Below are positions 10,214 through 21,234 of a DNA stretch of 64,000 bases, one piece after another. The notes below the pieces were generated by a model. That model saw nothing but the letters and a program-made list of their open reading frames with translations, searched no databases and was not told where the DNA came from. The position numbers were made by a program, and so were the translations under genes. Source of the DNA: Ditylenchus dipsaci (Eukaryota > Nematoda > Chromadorea > Rhabditida > Anguinidae); assembly GCA_004194705.1 (NCBI GenBank), contig SADC01000184.1, positions 98,436-162,435 of the forward strand. The letters are read 5' to 3'. Position 1 is the first letter of the stretch. Each line of letters starts with the position of its first letter.

Positions 10214-13200
10214 ATGCATAGCGGAGGAGTCAGCACTAAATTTGGACTGGTTGGCGCTTTTGTTGGCAAATACCCAGCTTCTTGCATCACATTGTCACTC
10301 TTTCTTCTAGCTGTTTCATCATCTGGACTATACTTTAGGTAGTTTATGTGTGGGTTTAAAATAGTGCCCTGTTCGAAATTCCAAGTGATCGCTAGATGAG
10401 CCGCTGCTCTAGGAAGGCTTGTCTGACTTTAAAACTTAAACTTTAAAAAAATTTGTAGCAAAAATCTTCTTATTCGTATAAGGTAAAATATCAACTGACC
10501 ACGAATCTAAGGGTCGATTGGCCACATTTGAAATTTCGGCTTTTATACTTAGGCTATTTAATAACATTTTTTAACTTAGGCTTTGCACAGGGCAGGCCAA
10601 TTCATGTTAGGAGGGCTCAACATGTGACCCAACTTGAAAAAAATCAAAATTTTTTAAAGGCGCTAGTTTAGAAAGCGTGGTCAGTCGACCCTCAAATTTG
10701 TAGTCAGTCGATTATCGTGCTATGAAAATCACCAAAGCACATTTTTGGATTTTTCAATAAGAATTGCAGTGAGCCTGCATAGCCCTAAAATCGTCTAATA
10801 TGCCAGCCTATATAAAACAATAATCCTCTCTAGGGAGGTTGGAATAAATACCGATAATTTTAAGTATGAAATAATTTTACTTTGCCAGGATCAGCTTCAA
10901 GGTTGGACTGAACGATGGGTTTGTTACTCCAGATGCACCTTCCAGGAGAGAAATAGCAACACAAAAGTCATTTTTTGGAGGAGAAGTAAACAAATGACAG
11001 TCAAACTCCTGATTTCTGACATTGTTTATTGCAGGGTGAGTCTTGGTACCTAGCCCTGTTTGCTCTAACCAAACGACCTAATGGAAACATGCTCAACTCT
11101 GCTGAATTCAACGAGCTCAATGATTTCTACACGACTGTCACTGAGAAAATCAATTTAACACTGGAGTACAGGGAAGGTGCGAGCGTAACCAATGTTACCT
11201 ACAAGTATATGGACATCTGCCAACCACTCTGCAACATTAATGAACAAATGCAAAAACTCATGGTGATAAATTCTTTCAGCTCACCATATTGGTCAGTCTA
11301 TTCCAAGGATTACGATTTTACCGACCTTTTTTTCAAACTTTGATAGTTTTTCTGTAAAGACGCGCGCCTTTTACAGGGTGCTTTGGTTCAAAAAACACGG
11401 AGATTGGGGTAGGTAGCTCTTTGCACCATCGATTTTACCACTCAATTTCAAGACTGGCTAAAGACAACTAGCGAAAATATTTAAAAGGAGGTAAAAGTGT
11501 CAGGCCCTAGGCGGCAACGAACTTGAAAAAAAATCGAGTTATTTCTAAAACTATCCAAAAAAGTTTAAAAAAATAGCGTGCCACCACGTGGGATCGAACC
11601 TGCACACCATTTTGGGCCAAAATCACACCGAGGCCACTTTTTCAAAGCTAAATGGCTTTTCCCTCTTCTTCAAGAGGTGCCTTCAAAACTGTTTTTTCAG
11701 GAAAATTCTTGGTTGGCCACCCTAAAATATCCAGTAAGCCAAGTGTTCTCCTACGACCTCAATATTGCCAAGCACATCTTTAACAGGACCTATAGCAACA
11801 AGACTGGAGAATTAATTGGATCCAAGTTCATGGCCTACTACTTCACCGTCTTTGTCAGCAGCGACCTTAGGAAAAAACAAGTTGAACTGTTCGAGAAGGA
11901 GGTTGGCAGGTATAACACTAAATAAAATATCGTCCCAAATACTTAAACTTATCAAACATTTACCAGACTAGTGCTCGAGCACAACCGAAATCCCAACGCC
12001 CTAGTCGAGCTTCTCAACCACGGCTCTAACAGTGTGTCCAATGAGATGGCCAGAGGGTTTCAAGACTGGCTTTTTACCTGATGATCGGTAGGATTTATTT
12101 GATGGTTTGATTTGATGAGATTTTTTATGTTTCTAGGTCACGGAGCAGCCCTTTTAGTATTTTGGCTTTAAATGTGTTCTCCGGCTGGCTACATGGTCAA
12201 TACCCACTGCTTAGACTGTTTTGGGAATATTGTCGGTGATGTTGACAGTGGGAGCACTAGTTAGCGGTGTAGGCATAGTGTCTTGGCTGGGACATTCCAT
12301 AAATCTGCTCTTTTTCACTTCTCCGCTGTTTACTCTGGTGCTCATCATAAGTAGTGTTTTTTGGATAAAAACTTATGGAAGTAAAATACATCAAAAGTAT
12401 TTTTGTTACTAGGTGGACTGGCGCCTTACAGGCGCCTAATAACAAAACATTTTTGTATTTACCGCCGAAAATGGATTTGACAAAATATACTCTATTAAAA
12501 CATTGGGCATATAACAGCAATATTAACACACAAAAATTATTTTAGGAAGCGGATCATTAGGAAAAACGCTGGGCGCAAAACTTTGTAACAACTTTATTAT
12601 GTAAAGATAACGGCAACAACGCCCCCGCACAACAAAAATAACGATAGCGCCCCTGCACAGCGAAGATAACAATAAGGACAACACGCCCCCGCTACGTGCT
12701 TGACTCATCCGTGGTTGCGCACTTTTAAAAAACACTTTCAAAAGGTATTTGCCCATAAGTATCAAAAACCCCCTAAAATACCCTGCACGACGAACCTAAA
12801 AATTAAGTGACGTCTCAGGGGTGTCGGCCAAATGAGCCGTGCGATAACTCAAAATGTAGCTCAGAATTAGCGCTACAACGTAACGTTGAGCTTTTCCCGA
12901 CTTCGGTACAAAAATCCCCGAAAAAAACCCTTACTATTCAAAAAAATGCCCAAAGGGTCAAAAACCCGTGCACGACGAACCTTAAAATTAAGTGACGTCT
13001 CAGGGGTGTCGGCCAAATGAGCCGTGCGATAGCTTAAAATGTGGCCAAGGATTCGGGCTACAACGTAACGTTGAGCTTTTCCCGAGTTCTTATCAGAAAA
13101 CGCGAAAAAAATACAAAAAACCAAAAACGTGACAGACAGAATGACAAACATTGTCCAAATACTATATAGAGATTTTGGATGACATTTTAAAAGGGTCTCA

Positions 13201-16200
13201 TGTGGGACAGTTCCATGAAAAGACGTTGTTTCAATAAGTGAAGTCTTAGTCTGAATTTCGGTATAGTTGAACCTTGCTATAGTGCGCAAACTTGGGACTG
13301 GCCCTAGTGCGCACTAAAGCGGGGGCACATGTCCTAGTGTGTTTTTCTTTCTTCCAGGTTTCTAGGTACTTTAGCCAGGTTCAAGTGTAGCTACAATCAT
13401 GGGCGTAGCCAGGGGGGGGGGGGGGCTGAGGGGGTTGTAGCCCCACACCCCTCCCTGTCAGGTTGATCGTAAAAAATTGTTAAGTTAAAAAACTATAAAA
13501 CTCAAAACGGTGTAGGGAAAATGACCTCTCGGGGAACTTTAGCCTCTTTCCCTTGTCAGATTTTTTCGGCTACGCCTCTGGCTACAATCAAACCCCATGA
13601 GATTCTGAAAACATAACTAATAAACAGATTCACATTAATATTCCTGCCACTTTAGATGCCTACGACAGCTTTCACATCGCTGATGTTTGGAGCAGGCTAC
13701 AGACCCAGTCAAGAAGAAAACAGTATACTCCTAGTGAAAGGCTTGCAACTACCTTTGAACAGGTTTTTTTTTCTCAAACCTCTCAAATTTGTATATCCTG
13801 AAAAAATTTTAGATCGCACCTTCATATTTGACAATAAATGTCAGCCTTTTGTGGCCTTCTTCAGTGCTCACTTGTTTTTGTTGCAAAACTACAGTGTTTT
13901 CTCTTTAACTGTGTCCTTTGCTCTCTTGTTTAACTTCATATACCAGGTTTGGTTTATGTTTAATACGAATTTTAAAATCCTACTACCGGCTCTATTCTAC
14001 AATGGGGATTTTTTGCCTCGGTCCCTCTGTTGACTTTTCGCAAATTTTGAGGTTTTATACTCAGGCAAGAGTAGGCTAGCATATGTAAGGACCAACTTAA
14101 ACATACCTTAGACTCATATCTAAGTCCGTTCTAACCAGTGATGGGTCCGCCCCATCTCGGGGCGTAGGGCAGTTGAAAAACCACAGGGGACCACGGCATT
14201 TTTGAATTCAAATGTGAGCTTTATACACGCATTGCCTAGGCCACAGCTTCGCATACTACTGGATGCACGCCAGGCTGCAGCCGGTTTTTTTTTAGAAAAA
14301 ACCAGAAGCAGAAAAACGGTATTTTGCTAAAAAAAACAGAAGCAGAAAAACAGAAGTAAAAAGGCAATGCCCGCAACAAATCATCTTTATTTTGCAGCAT
14401 GACTAAAACACATTTTCATCATTCAAAATTCAGTAAAGGCGAATTATTATGGACAAACAGCAGCATACTGAGATTAATAGGGGTTAGACTTTTTCGAAGG
14501 TCAGTAAGTACAAGTTTCGCTTTCAAAAAAGGTATATCAACGGCCGGGTACACATTATGACCGGGTACACTTACGACCGGGCACAACGACCGGGCACACT
14601 TTTGAAACAGTTTTTGCAAATCATGTATAAACATCTTCTAAATTATTCCTATACTCTAGAAACGATAGAAAAATTGTTTCTTACTTAGGAGATGGAATAA
14701 CTTAGGAGATGTTTATACATGATTTGCGAAAAGTGTTTCAAAAGTGTACCCGGTCGTTGTACCCGGTCATAATGTGTACCCGATCGTAGGGCAGTCTTCG
14801 AAAAAAGCCTTTCACTTTCCATAGATCCTCCTGGTGCGCTGGAAAAGCTGGAAAGTTTTCTATAATTTTTCGCTTCTGTTTTTCTGTCTTTTTCTCGAAA
14901 AAAAACAGAAGCAGAAAACAGAAAAACAGAAGCGGAAAAACGGCATTAGGTGAATTCATCTGCAAACGAATTCATCTGCAGACAAATTCATCTGCACCGA
15001 ATTCATCTGCACTATGGAATTCTCTTTAAACCTTTTTCAAAAAGTTCCTTAACCTAAACAGTCATCTTGCATCTGGTTTCTTTTAAAGAAACGGATGCTT
15101 TTCGCAAAAGAATGGCAGAAGAAATATTAGCTGGGAAATTGTCATTTACGTAATGTACTCTTTGCTTCACGATTACATCTTACATACATTTCTTTTGTTG
15201 GTTATTATTGTACATAGCAGGCTTCTAATAAAAAAAATTCGGTAGGTAGACGGCGCCCGGACATTGTCCATTTTAAATGGACAATGTCGCCCGGAGAAAA
15301 GTTTTGTTGACCCACTTTTCGATTACTCATCGAGCTGATTTTTTTCAGGATCAGTTATTCTCGGCTACTTTTACTAATTATGAAAAAATCAGCTTGGTTT
15401 GTAATCGAAAAGTGGGTTAACAAAACTTCCCTCCGCGCGACATTGTCCATTAAAAATGGACAATGTCCGGGTGCCACGCAGACTAGGTTTATGAATTAAG
15501 TTTATAAAGATTATCGTATTTCCTCTAATAAACCCACCCCCTCAACTTTGCTGGTCTGTAATCTCGGGGCACAGTGAATATTTTGCAAATCTGTTTAGTG
15601 CGTTTTCTTAGTTCCCACGAGCTCTACCGATTCCGTTTTTTTAATTTTGGTCGACCTCACAAAAATCTTAAAATGACTCTAATAAAAACACCGGTGGGCC
15701 CATTAGAGGAAATAAGGTAGGTTGAAAAAAAAGCCGAGCCGAGGTGGGGACGAACTTTTGGAGTACACAGTATTTTTTCTGTGGCCCCTCCATTTTTATG
15801 AAAATTTCAGAGTTAACCCGTATGGCGACAGAATGCCAAAATGCAGATGAATTCGTCTGCAGATGAATTCGGTGCAGATGAATTCACCGTTTCCCGGATA
15901 AACAGAACCCTGCTGCAGCCCTGATGCACACCCATTTTTATTCACTTTTATTCACAAGTTCTGTGTCTAAATAATCTTCAGGCTCTTAGCTATCCAAAAA
16001 GTTCATTAGCAAAGGCTAAAATTTAAAAATTGAAGTAAATAAATAGTGTGCACCCAGTGATATTCGAACCTGTGACCTAGGCGATGCATATATAAAGCGC
16101 CTTCAATACTTTACTGGTCTTCTCATCCCACCTTTTTGGCCTATGGGCCCGATATCTCAACGTATTTGATTTGAAGTCACATACTGGCTATCCAATGTGA

Positions 16201-19200
16201 CCAAACTCTAATTTGCGAGTGAAAAACAAGTTCGCGAGATTCCCTTGTTAGTACATAATGTCGGAAAAACAATTTTCCCTTGGTTTCTACTTTTAATGAG
16301 AAATCTCATTCTCATCTATTTTTATTTACATTCGCAAACACTGCTTCTAACCACCACCATTTTGCAGACATTTATCTCCTCAGCAGCTTTAGCCCTTTTG
16401 TGCAGTGACTCTGAACTAGCCTACGAAGCCCACTTTGCCAAATCCATTGAGTTGAAGAAGCCAAGTATCGGATGCCTACCAACAACCACCAACGGCAACT
16501 CCAAGAATGGCTCTTCTGCTAGCAAAATAAAGACTAATTCTCTCAGCTCAATCCCTGCAAAACGACAAAGATTCCGACAGGCCTGTGCCCACAAATTATT
16601 TCGTACGATTTAGCTTTTTTAGTATGAAATTTTTAATTTTGTTGTATTCAGATCCATACACAAAATTTTTGACTTCAATCTGGACAAAAGTTATTGCTTT
16701 GGCTCTCCTGATCCTGATCGGTTGGTTTGGTGTCAAAAACGGGCTGGCAGGTTTGGAGAACAGAATGGACTATAGGAAAATGTTGCCGAATGGATCTCCG
16801 GCTAGTCGAGCCTTTAATTTGATGGACACAGTAGGCTTTCAGACATCGAATTTCCGGTCTACACAATCGACTTGCCTTTAAAAATGTTTTTTTTAATCCA
16901 ATAGTCACTATCAAATTCTAAATTTCCCTCGAGACAACTTTTGAAGAATCCAAATTTATCGACATAAAATGATTTGGAATGCTCAGAATCCCACTTCGGA
17001 GTGGCCAGAAGCTCGTGGAAGTTGGTTTTTAGGGGTTTATTAAAAGGGGGAGGGGGTAAACTTTTTGAGAAAAAGCAAATGGACGGATCAGAATTCGAAT
17101 CAGATGGGCTTAATCTCTCAGAATTTTACCCTGAAATACTCAAAACCACCATAAACCTGGAATTCTGAGCGATTAAGACAATCGAACTGGAATTGTGATC
17201 CGCCCAATCGCTTTTTCGCAAAGAGTTCACCTCTTCAGTAAACCCCCAAAATACTAACTTTCAGGAGCTTCTGGCCACTCAGAGGTGGGATTCTGAACAT
17301 TCCAAGCCATTTTATGTCGACAAATTCGAATTCTCTCAAAGTTTTTTTAAATTTGGTTGGTCTCGTACAGAAAATTAGTTTTGGTACAGAAAAAAGTGAA
17401 TTTGTCACAAAAAAGTATTGCCCTCTGGAAAAGCCACGATTTCTGTTATTTTTAAAGAAAAAATGAATTGACAGAATCAACACATCTCACAGTTAGCCGT
17501 TCTCGTCGTTATTAATGTTGATCAGTGATTTGCTATAAATATGTCTACAGCGGTTTTCAATCTAGAGTTGTTTTATAACAGCTGATATTGATTTTTTTTC
17601 CAGATTTGGATGGACATTCTTCAAATAGTTTACTTTGTAAAGCATCCACCTAATTTTGAAAATGCAACTGAATTTGGACAGTTTAAGGTTGGAAAAAAAT
17701 AATCGCGTTTGTCAAATTCCTGAGAAAATTTACAGAACTTTATTTTTGATGCTAGTGCCATTCCTACAGCTATGCATCCAAGAGCTCACATGTCATGGCT
17801 GTTCGACTACTACAGAGACCAATTGGACCAGAACTTTTTTGAAATCGAAGCGAGCAAACAAAGTATTGAATTCTAGTATTTTTTGGCAGAACCAAGTTTA
17901 ATTTCAGATAGTGCCATTAACATGTCTAATTTCAAAGAGTTTATCACTACATTCCCATACCAAGCCTGGCAAAACGGTGTTAAATTTTCATTTGAGCAAG
18001 AAAAGTGAGTTTCTGGCTAGATGGAACCTGACCGCCTCTCCCCCGCCTACCACTACTACCCCAGTCAAATCTGCTTGGTGGACAAAGGCATTTTTCGAAA
18101 ATTATTTATGCCAATAATTTTTTGTAAAAAATAATTAAAATATGTTTGTGAGACTTTTGAAAATTTTTTCAAAAAAATTGCCTTCGTTCCCTATTCTGAT
18201 TTGACTGGTGGAGGGAAGAGGGGCTCAGGTTCAAGTGCTCTGAGATTTTTTGAACGATTTATATCATAGTTAAACATATATATTCAGAAAAACGCCAACA
18301 ATCCAGTCTATGGTTGTGCTTATAGCTTATAACGAGACCAAAGGCTTGAATGGAAAGTATAGTTTGATGGCTGAGTGCAGAAAAGTGGCCGCCAAATACC
18401 CTAACTTCGACATTGTCGCTTTTGATACTGACTCACAAACAGTGGATGTGATTGAGGCTGTGCCCAAAACAACTCTCATGTTGGTTAACACATTTGTACT
18501 GCTAATAAAAATAAAAAGTCAAAAAATGTTTAGACTAGTTGTTTGCCTCATAATTTCGACTGGTGTGATCACCCAAATTTTACTTTGGAACGTTTTTGCT
18601 ACAGTGCTGACAACAGCCACAGTCAGCTCCATAATTGCAGGTAAAGAGTGTGGGTTGAATTTCGATTTTACACTACACGAGCGAAAACCAGAGCCATAAA
18701 AATTTTATTACAAAAAATACCATAAAAAGGTCAGAATAATTTTATTACAACTTCTAATCAGCTATTTTTCATAGAGATTCCCACTGTAGTAAATTAATCA
18801 TCACTCCTTTCTATCAGCTCCTTGGCGGATGCGAACCTCAGTGCATTTCCTCTGTCACTAAACTCAATTCCACTGAACCATTTACGCACAATTTGGTTAT
18901 GCATTATTTTTCCCCACATTATTGTACAATTTTTATTTGTAAAAATCTTGGAAGTTAGTCAGCCTTGCACGTCTCCCCACAAATTTTGAGTTTCAAAGCT
19001 GGGTCAAAAGTTCATTTGAAACGGGGGTTACAATTTTAAAAAAAAGATTCGTCCTTTTTTGGGATCCCAAATATTATTATTTTTAAAATTTTTAGTCAAT
19101 TTGTTTTCACTCAAAATAGCAGTAAGCACTGGATGAAATGACTCTTTTTCTCAAAAATGGTCAAATTGCCCTTTTTTAGCTAATTGTTACTTTTTTCAAA

Positions 19201-19754
19201 TTTTCATTCAAAACCCGGATTTAAAGTTAGTGTTTGTCGAACTTGAAGGTGTCCATGTAAATAACTTGGATCGCTCAGAATCTCACCCTGTCAGTAAAGG
19301 GGCGGGGTCAGTAAAGTCGAGTTTTAAAATATAAAGAACAGTTCAGGTCTTTACGGATTGGGCAGACTTTTCGGACTAGAGCTTGACCTGCTGTCAGTGC
19401 CTGCAACAACAGCTGTTGCAGCTCAAGTCATTCACTTAGGAAGTCAATACATGGGTGAATTCATTAGTTGCTGGGCAAAAGAAGAAAGGCTTCGGAGGGC
19501 TCTTGAGTTTACTAGTTCTCCACTTTGGAAGGTATGTATATTTAACAAGTTCTTTTGAAAATTAACGAATACAATTTTAGACGGCAATTATATGGCTAAT
19601 TATTGCTATTCCTCAACTTTTAAGCTCAGTCGAATTTTTCTCAGTACAAGCCCGCATTTTAATGCTAGGCATTGGGTTAGTGGCCTGTCATGTGCTTGTA
19701 ATAGTGCCTATTCTTGTGCATTCTGTGCCAAACAGTTTCGTTTCAAAAGATTGA
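10214..19754 (+). CDS. Patched-related (PTR/PTCHD-like) sterol-sensing-domain protein, 16 exons
   Basis: PTR proteins are RND-family, 12-helix membrane proteins linked to Patched. Exons: 10214-10338, 10889-10985, 11035-11262, 11701-11909, 11967-12087, 12137-12350, 13656-13762, 13813-13946, 16368-16602, 16652-16830, 17604-17687, 17736-17862, 17908-18004, 18288-18640, 19347-19531, 19581-19754. Visible blocks: first helix (CITLSLFLLAVSSSGLYF); the PTR motif DGFVTPDAPSRREIA; a Cys-containing N-glycosylated ectodomain; sterol-sensing helices (SVMLTVGALVSGVGIVSWLG, AFFSAHLFLL, FALLFNFIYQ); a second half beginning IWTKVIALALLILIGWFGV, with MDYRKMLPNGSP; and the C-terminal helices ending VLVIVPILVHSVPNSF. 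All exon phases join, giving 890 residues, only if four single bases are assumed missing (in runs at 12071-12075, 12167-12172, about 12215, 13847-13850). Acidic residues of the helix 4 and 10 motifs are partly lost. An AATAAA lies at 19954. Confidence 0.9.
11400..11690. repeat. MITE body fragment plus tRNA-derived SINE head in PTR intron 3
   Basis: GTGTCAGGCCCTAGGCGGCA near 11498 matches the GTTCGTTCCCACCTAGG family body. From about 11575, CGTGGGATCGAACCTGCACA is the complement of a B-box region and resembles the SINE at 37.38 kb. Confidence 0.55.
12780..13090 (+). repeat. two direct copies of a repeat with a 187-bp period
   Basis: GCACGACGAACC...AATTAAGTGACGTCTCAG at about 12784 and again at about 12971; both continue with GGGGTGTCGGCCAAATGAGC and AACGTAACGTTGAGCTTTTC. 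They lie inside PTR intron 6 and carry no supported exon. Confidence 0.75.
13398..13580. mobile_element. hAT-type MITE, 8-bp duplication GCTACAAT
   Basis: Termini CATGGGCGTAGCC and GGCTACGCCTCTG are inverted (CANNGGCGTAGCC type). GCTACAAT flanks both sides (13390-13397 and 13581-13588). A run of 14 or more G follows the left end. Lies in PTR intron 6. Confidence 0.75.
14280..14948. repeat. nested inverted repeats in PTR intron 8 (ACCGGGYACAC arms and AGAAGCAGAAAAAC tracts)
   Basis: At 14547-14600 ACCGGGTACAC/ACCGGGCACAC units occur in tandem; the inverted set, GTGTACCCGGTCGTTGTACC, is at 14740-14785, and the arms continue through TGCAAATCATGTATAAACAT and its complement. Outside, AGAAGCAGAAAAAC tracts at about 14307-14350 and 14901-14940 run in the same sense. 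Another foldback-like arrangement. Confidence 0.6.
15251..15475. mobile_element. palindromic MITE with GGACATTGTCCATTT arms
   Basis: CGCCCGGACATTGTCCATTT followed by its own inverted copy starts the left arm; GGACAATGTCCGGGTGCC ends the right arm. Inside, CCCACTTTTCGATTAC faces GTAATCGAAAAGTGGG. Each arm is itself a small palindrome. Confidence 0.65.
15514..15717. mobile_element. CCGTATT-family MITE, copy 3
   Basis: TCGTATTTCCTCTAATAAAC and CATTAGAGGAAATAAGG are inverted with TA on both sides (15512-15513, 15718-15719). The body motif CCCACGAGCTCTACCGATTC is shared with the other copies. Confidence 0.75.
16035..16255 (-). repeat. tRNA-derived SINE in PTR intron 8
   Basis: On the minus strand GGTTCGAATATC is a B-box match; the body carries ATACTGGCTATCCAATGTGA. 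This is the least interrupted copy in the window and serves as reference for the target sites at 3.17 and 39.1 kb. Confidence 0.7.
16925..17330. mobile_element. palindromic MITE in PTR intron 10
   Basis: CGACATAAAATGATTTGGAA and GCCAGAAGCTCGTGG-like left arm (about 16955-17020) face TTCTGGCCACTCAGAGGTGG and CATTCCAAGCCATTTTATGT (17262-17315). No coding sequence. Confidence 0.65.
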
Positions 19755-20040
19755 TTCGATAATAGCTTAAATTTGTGATGATTTTGTTTAGAATAATTTC
19801 ATGCCTTGTGTGCTATTCTTGATATTTCCTGTGATCTCTTTTTTTATTTTTGTTGCAATACTTTGCTTATTCATTTGACAATTTTACGGCCATTTTTGAT
19901 ATTATTAACGTTGGTCTTATACGCTCAATAATTTATTTATTGATTTTCTTTTGAATAAATTTTTAATTGCCCGTATTAAACAGAAAAAGCGATCTCACTT
20001 TTAATCTTAAAGGACCATACTTGTAGATGATAATGAGAAT

Positions 20041-20172
20041 TAGGGTTGGGTGATGGGTAATTACTAATTACCCGGGTAATTACCCGCAGAAATACTTCTC
20101 CGGCCGTACTTCTCCGTAATTACCCGAGTAATTACCCCAAAAAGTATTTCTCCGGAGAGCTACCCAACCCTA
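20041..20172. mobile_element. hAT-type MITE, 8-bp duplication ATGAGAAT
   Basis: TAGGGTTGGGTGATGGG and CTACCCAACCCTA are inverted termini of the hAT type (TAGGGTTG). ATGAGAAT repeats directly on both sides (20033-20040, 20173-20180). The interior is made of GGGTAATTAC and CTTCTCCGG units. Confidence 0.85.
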
Positions 20173-20256
20173 ATGAGAATTTAAGAAATTCAAATGCGCA
20201 CGGAACACTTTTTTTTTTATTCTGAAATCATTTTTTTTTTGATCATTCATTATATA

Positions 20257-20418
20257 CCGTATTTTCTCTATTAAGGAATTCCTCTCTAATAACGAATCCC
20301 CCCCCCTCGATTTTTTGACTAGGATTTCAGAGTTAGGGCCATTTTTGATTTACAATTTCAACATTTTTGAAGAGTTTAAAAAATAATGAACCCGGGTGCG
20401 TTAATAGAGAAAATACGG
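20257..20418. mobile_element. CCGTATT-family MITE, copy 4
   Basis: CCGTATTTTCTCTATTAAGG and GTTAATAGAGAAAATACGG are inverted, with TA at 20255-20256 and 20419-20420. Confidence 0.8.
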
Positions 20419-20889
20419 TATTAACATAAATGTTCAAAAATAACAGTGCAGACACGATAAACGAACCTGAGATTGACAATCACCACACTACGCTGCTATG
20501 ACAGCATATGAAATGTACCTCTCTCCAAAGTGTATTAAAATCGGGGGATATGAGTTAGGGGTGTTGCACTTAGTATTATAACTTTTTTTTTGTAGAAATA
20601 CCGAGGGCTATTTGCTGTTTAGCGGCAAAAGACCAGCACACTCCACATTGCAAGGAATCGGAGTTTTCTGCATATGCACCATCCTGTTCTACGGCTAGAA
20701 AACTCATACTCTTTGAAGGGGGTGCACTTCAAGTTTTACGCGCTGCTATGCCATTGAACTACCTAGGCCACTTGTTAAAAAAATTTTTGATATACCAACA
20801 GTAAATAATTCAAAATTTATTTTTAGAGTAAAAAATTGTCACGCACGCATTTGAATTTGCCAAATTCTCATTGTCCTTAACAAGTAATT

Positions 20890-21234
20890 TGGCGCGCATC
20901 ATCCTGACACAGGCTTATGACCACTGAATTAGAGCTGGTGTAGATTCAGAGTTTATTAATGCTACTCATTTTAAGATGGTGAAAAACCGGCCTAACCCTA
21001 AAGTCAGAAAAAAAATTAAAATGGAAGCGTGTTATACGACGCTAGCATTGGAAATACGTTATCTGCTTATTTTAGCAGCAAACCTTTACTAACATTTTTT
21101 GTTCTTGGTTATTCTTTTTTGCACGTGTTAGTTCTTGTCAAGAATGAGTCACGCACAAACTTTAGTCTTTAAGCAATAAATACATAAGAATTTTTTGAAA
21201 ATAATTATTTTTCTTTATTTTTCAATACAGAAAA
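20890..21234. other. gene-free stretch upstream of the C-type lectin
   Basis: No exon seen. It ends with a pyrimidine-rich tract and acceptor TTCAATACAG at 21221-21230, four bases before the lectin ATG, the arrangement expected of a spliced-leader addition site. Confidence 0.5.

Larger units (their letters stand above)
14949..15888. mobile_element. foldback-like element with GAATTCATCTGCA tandem arms
   Basis: The left arm repeats GAATTCATCTGCA four times (14952-15010); the right arm repeats TGCAGATGAATTC three times in inverse order (15843-15886). Outer ends are GGTGAATTCATCTGCA and TGCAGATGAATTCACC. It contains two further inserted palindromes (15251-15475 and 15514-15717). Confidence 0.75.
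20011..20885. mobile_element. TTAA-flanked palindrome family (piggyBac-like), copy with two insertions
   Basis: Left end AGGACCATACTTGTAGATG after TTAA (20007-20010), then AAATTCAAATGCGCACGG; right arm GTCACGCACGCATTTGAATT...CTCATTG near 20838-20875. A hAT MITE (20041-20172) and a CCGTATT MITE (20257-20418) are inserted in it. The right terminus seems truncated. Confidence 0.6.

Noticed and set aside
12072..12225. In-frame stops in PTR exons 5 and 6 as evidence for a truncated protein
   Set aside because: Single-base corrections in adjacent runs restore both frame and intron phases through the rest of the gene, and conservation continues to the last exon.
18480..18533. Certain 54-base intron in PTR exon 14 (ends TTTAG)
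   Set aside because: The frame is open with or without it and both fit the phases; transcript data would be needed, so it is not annotated as removed.
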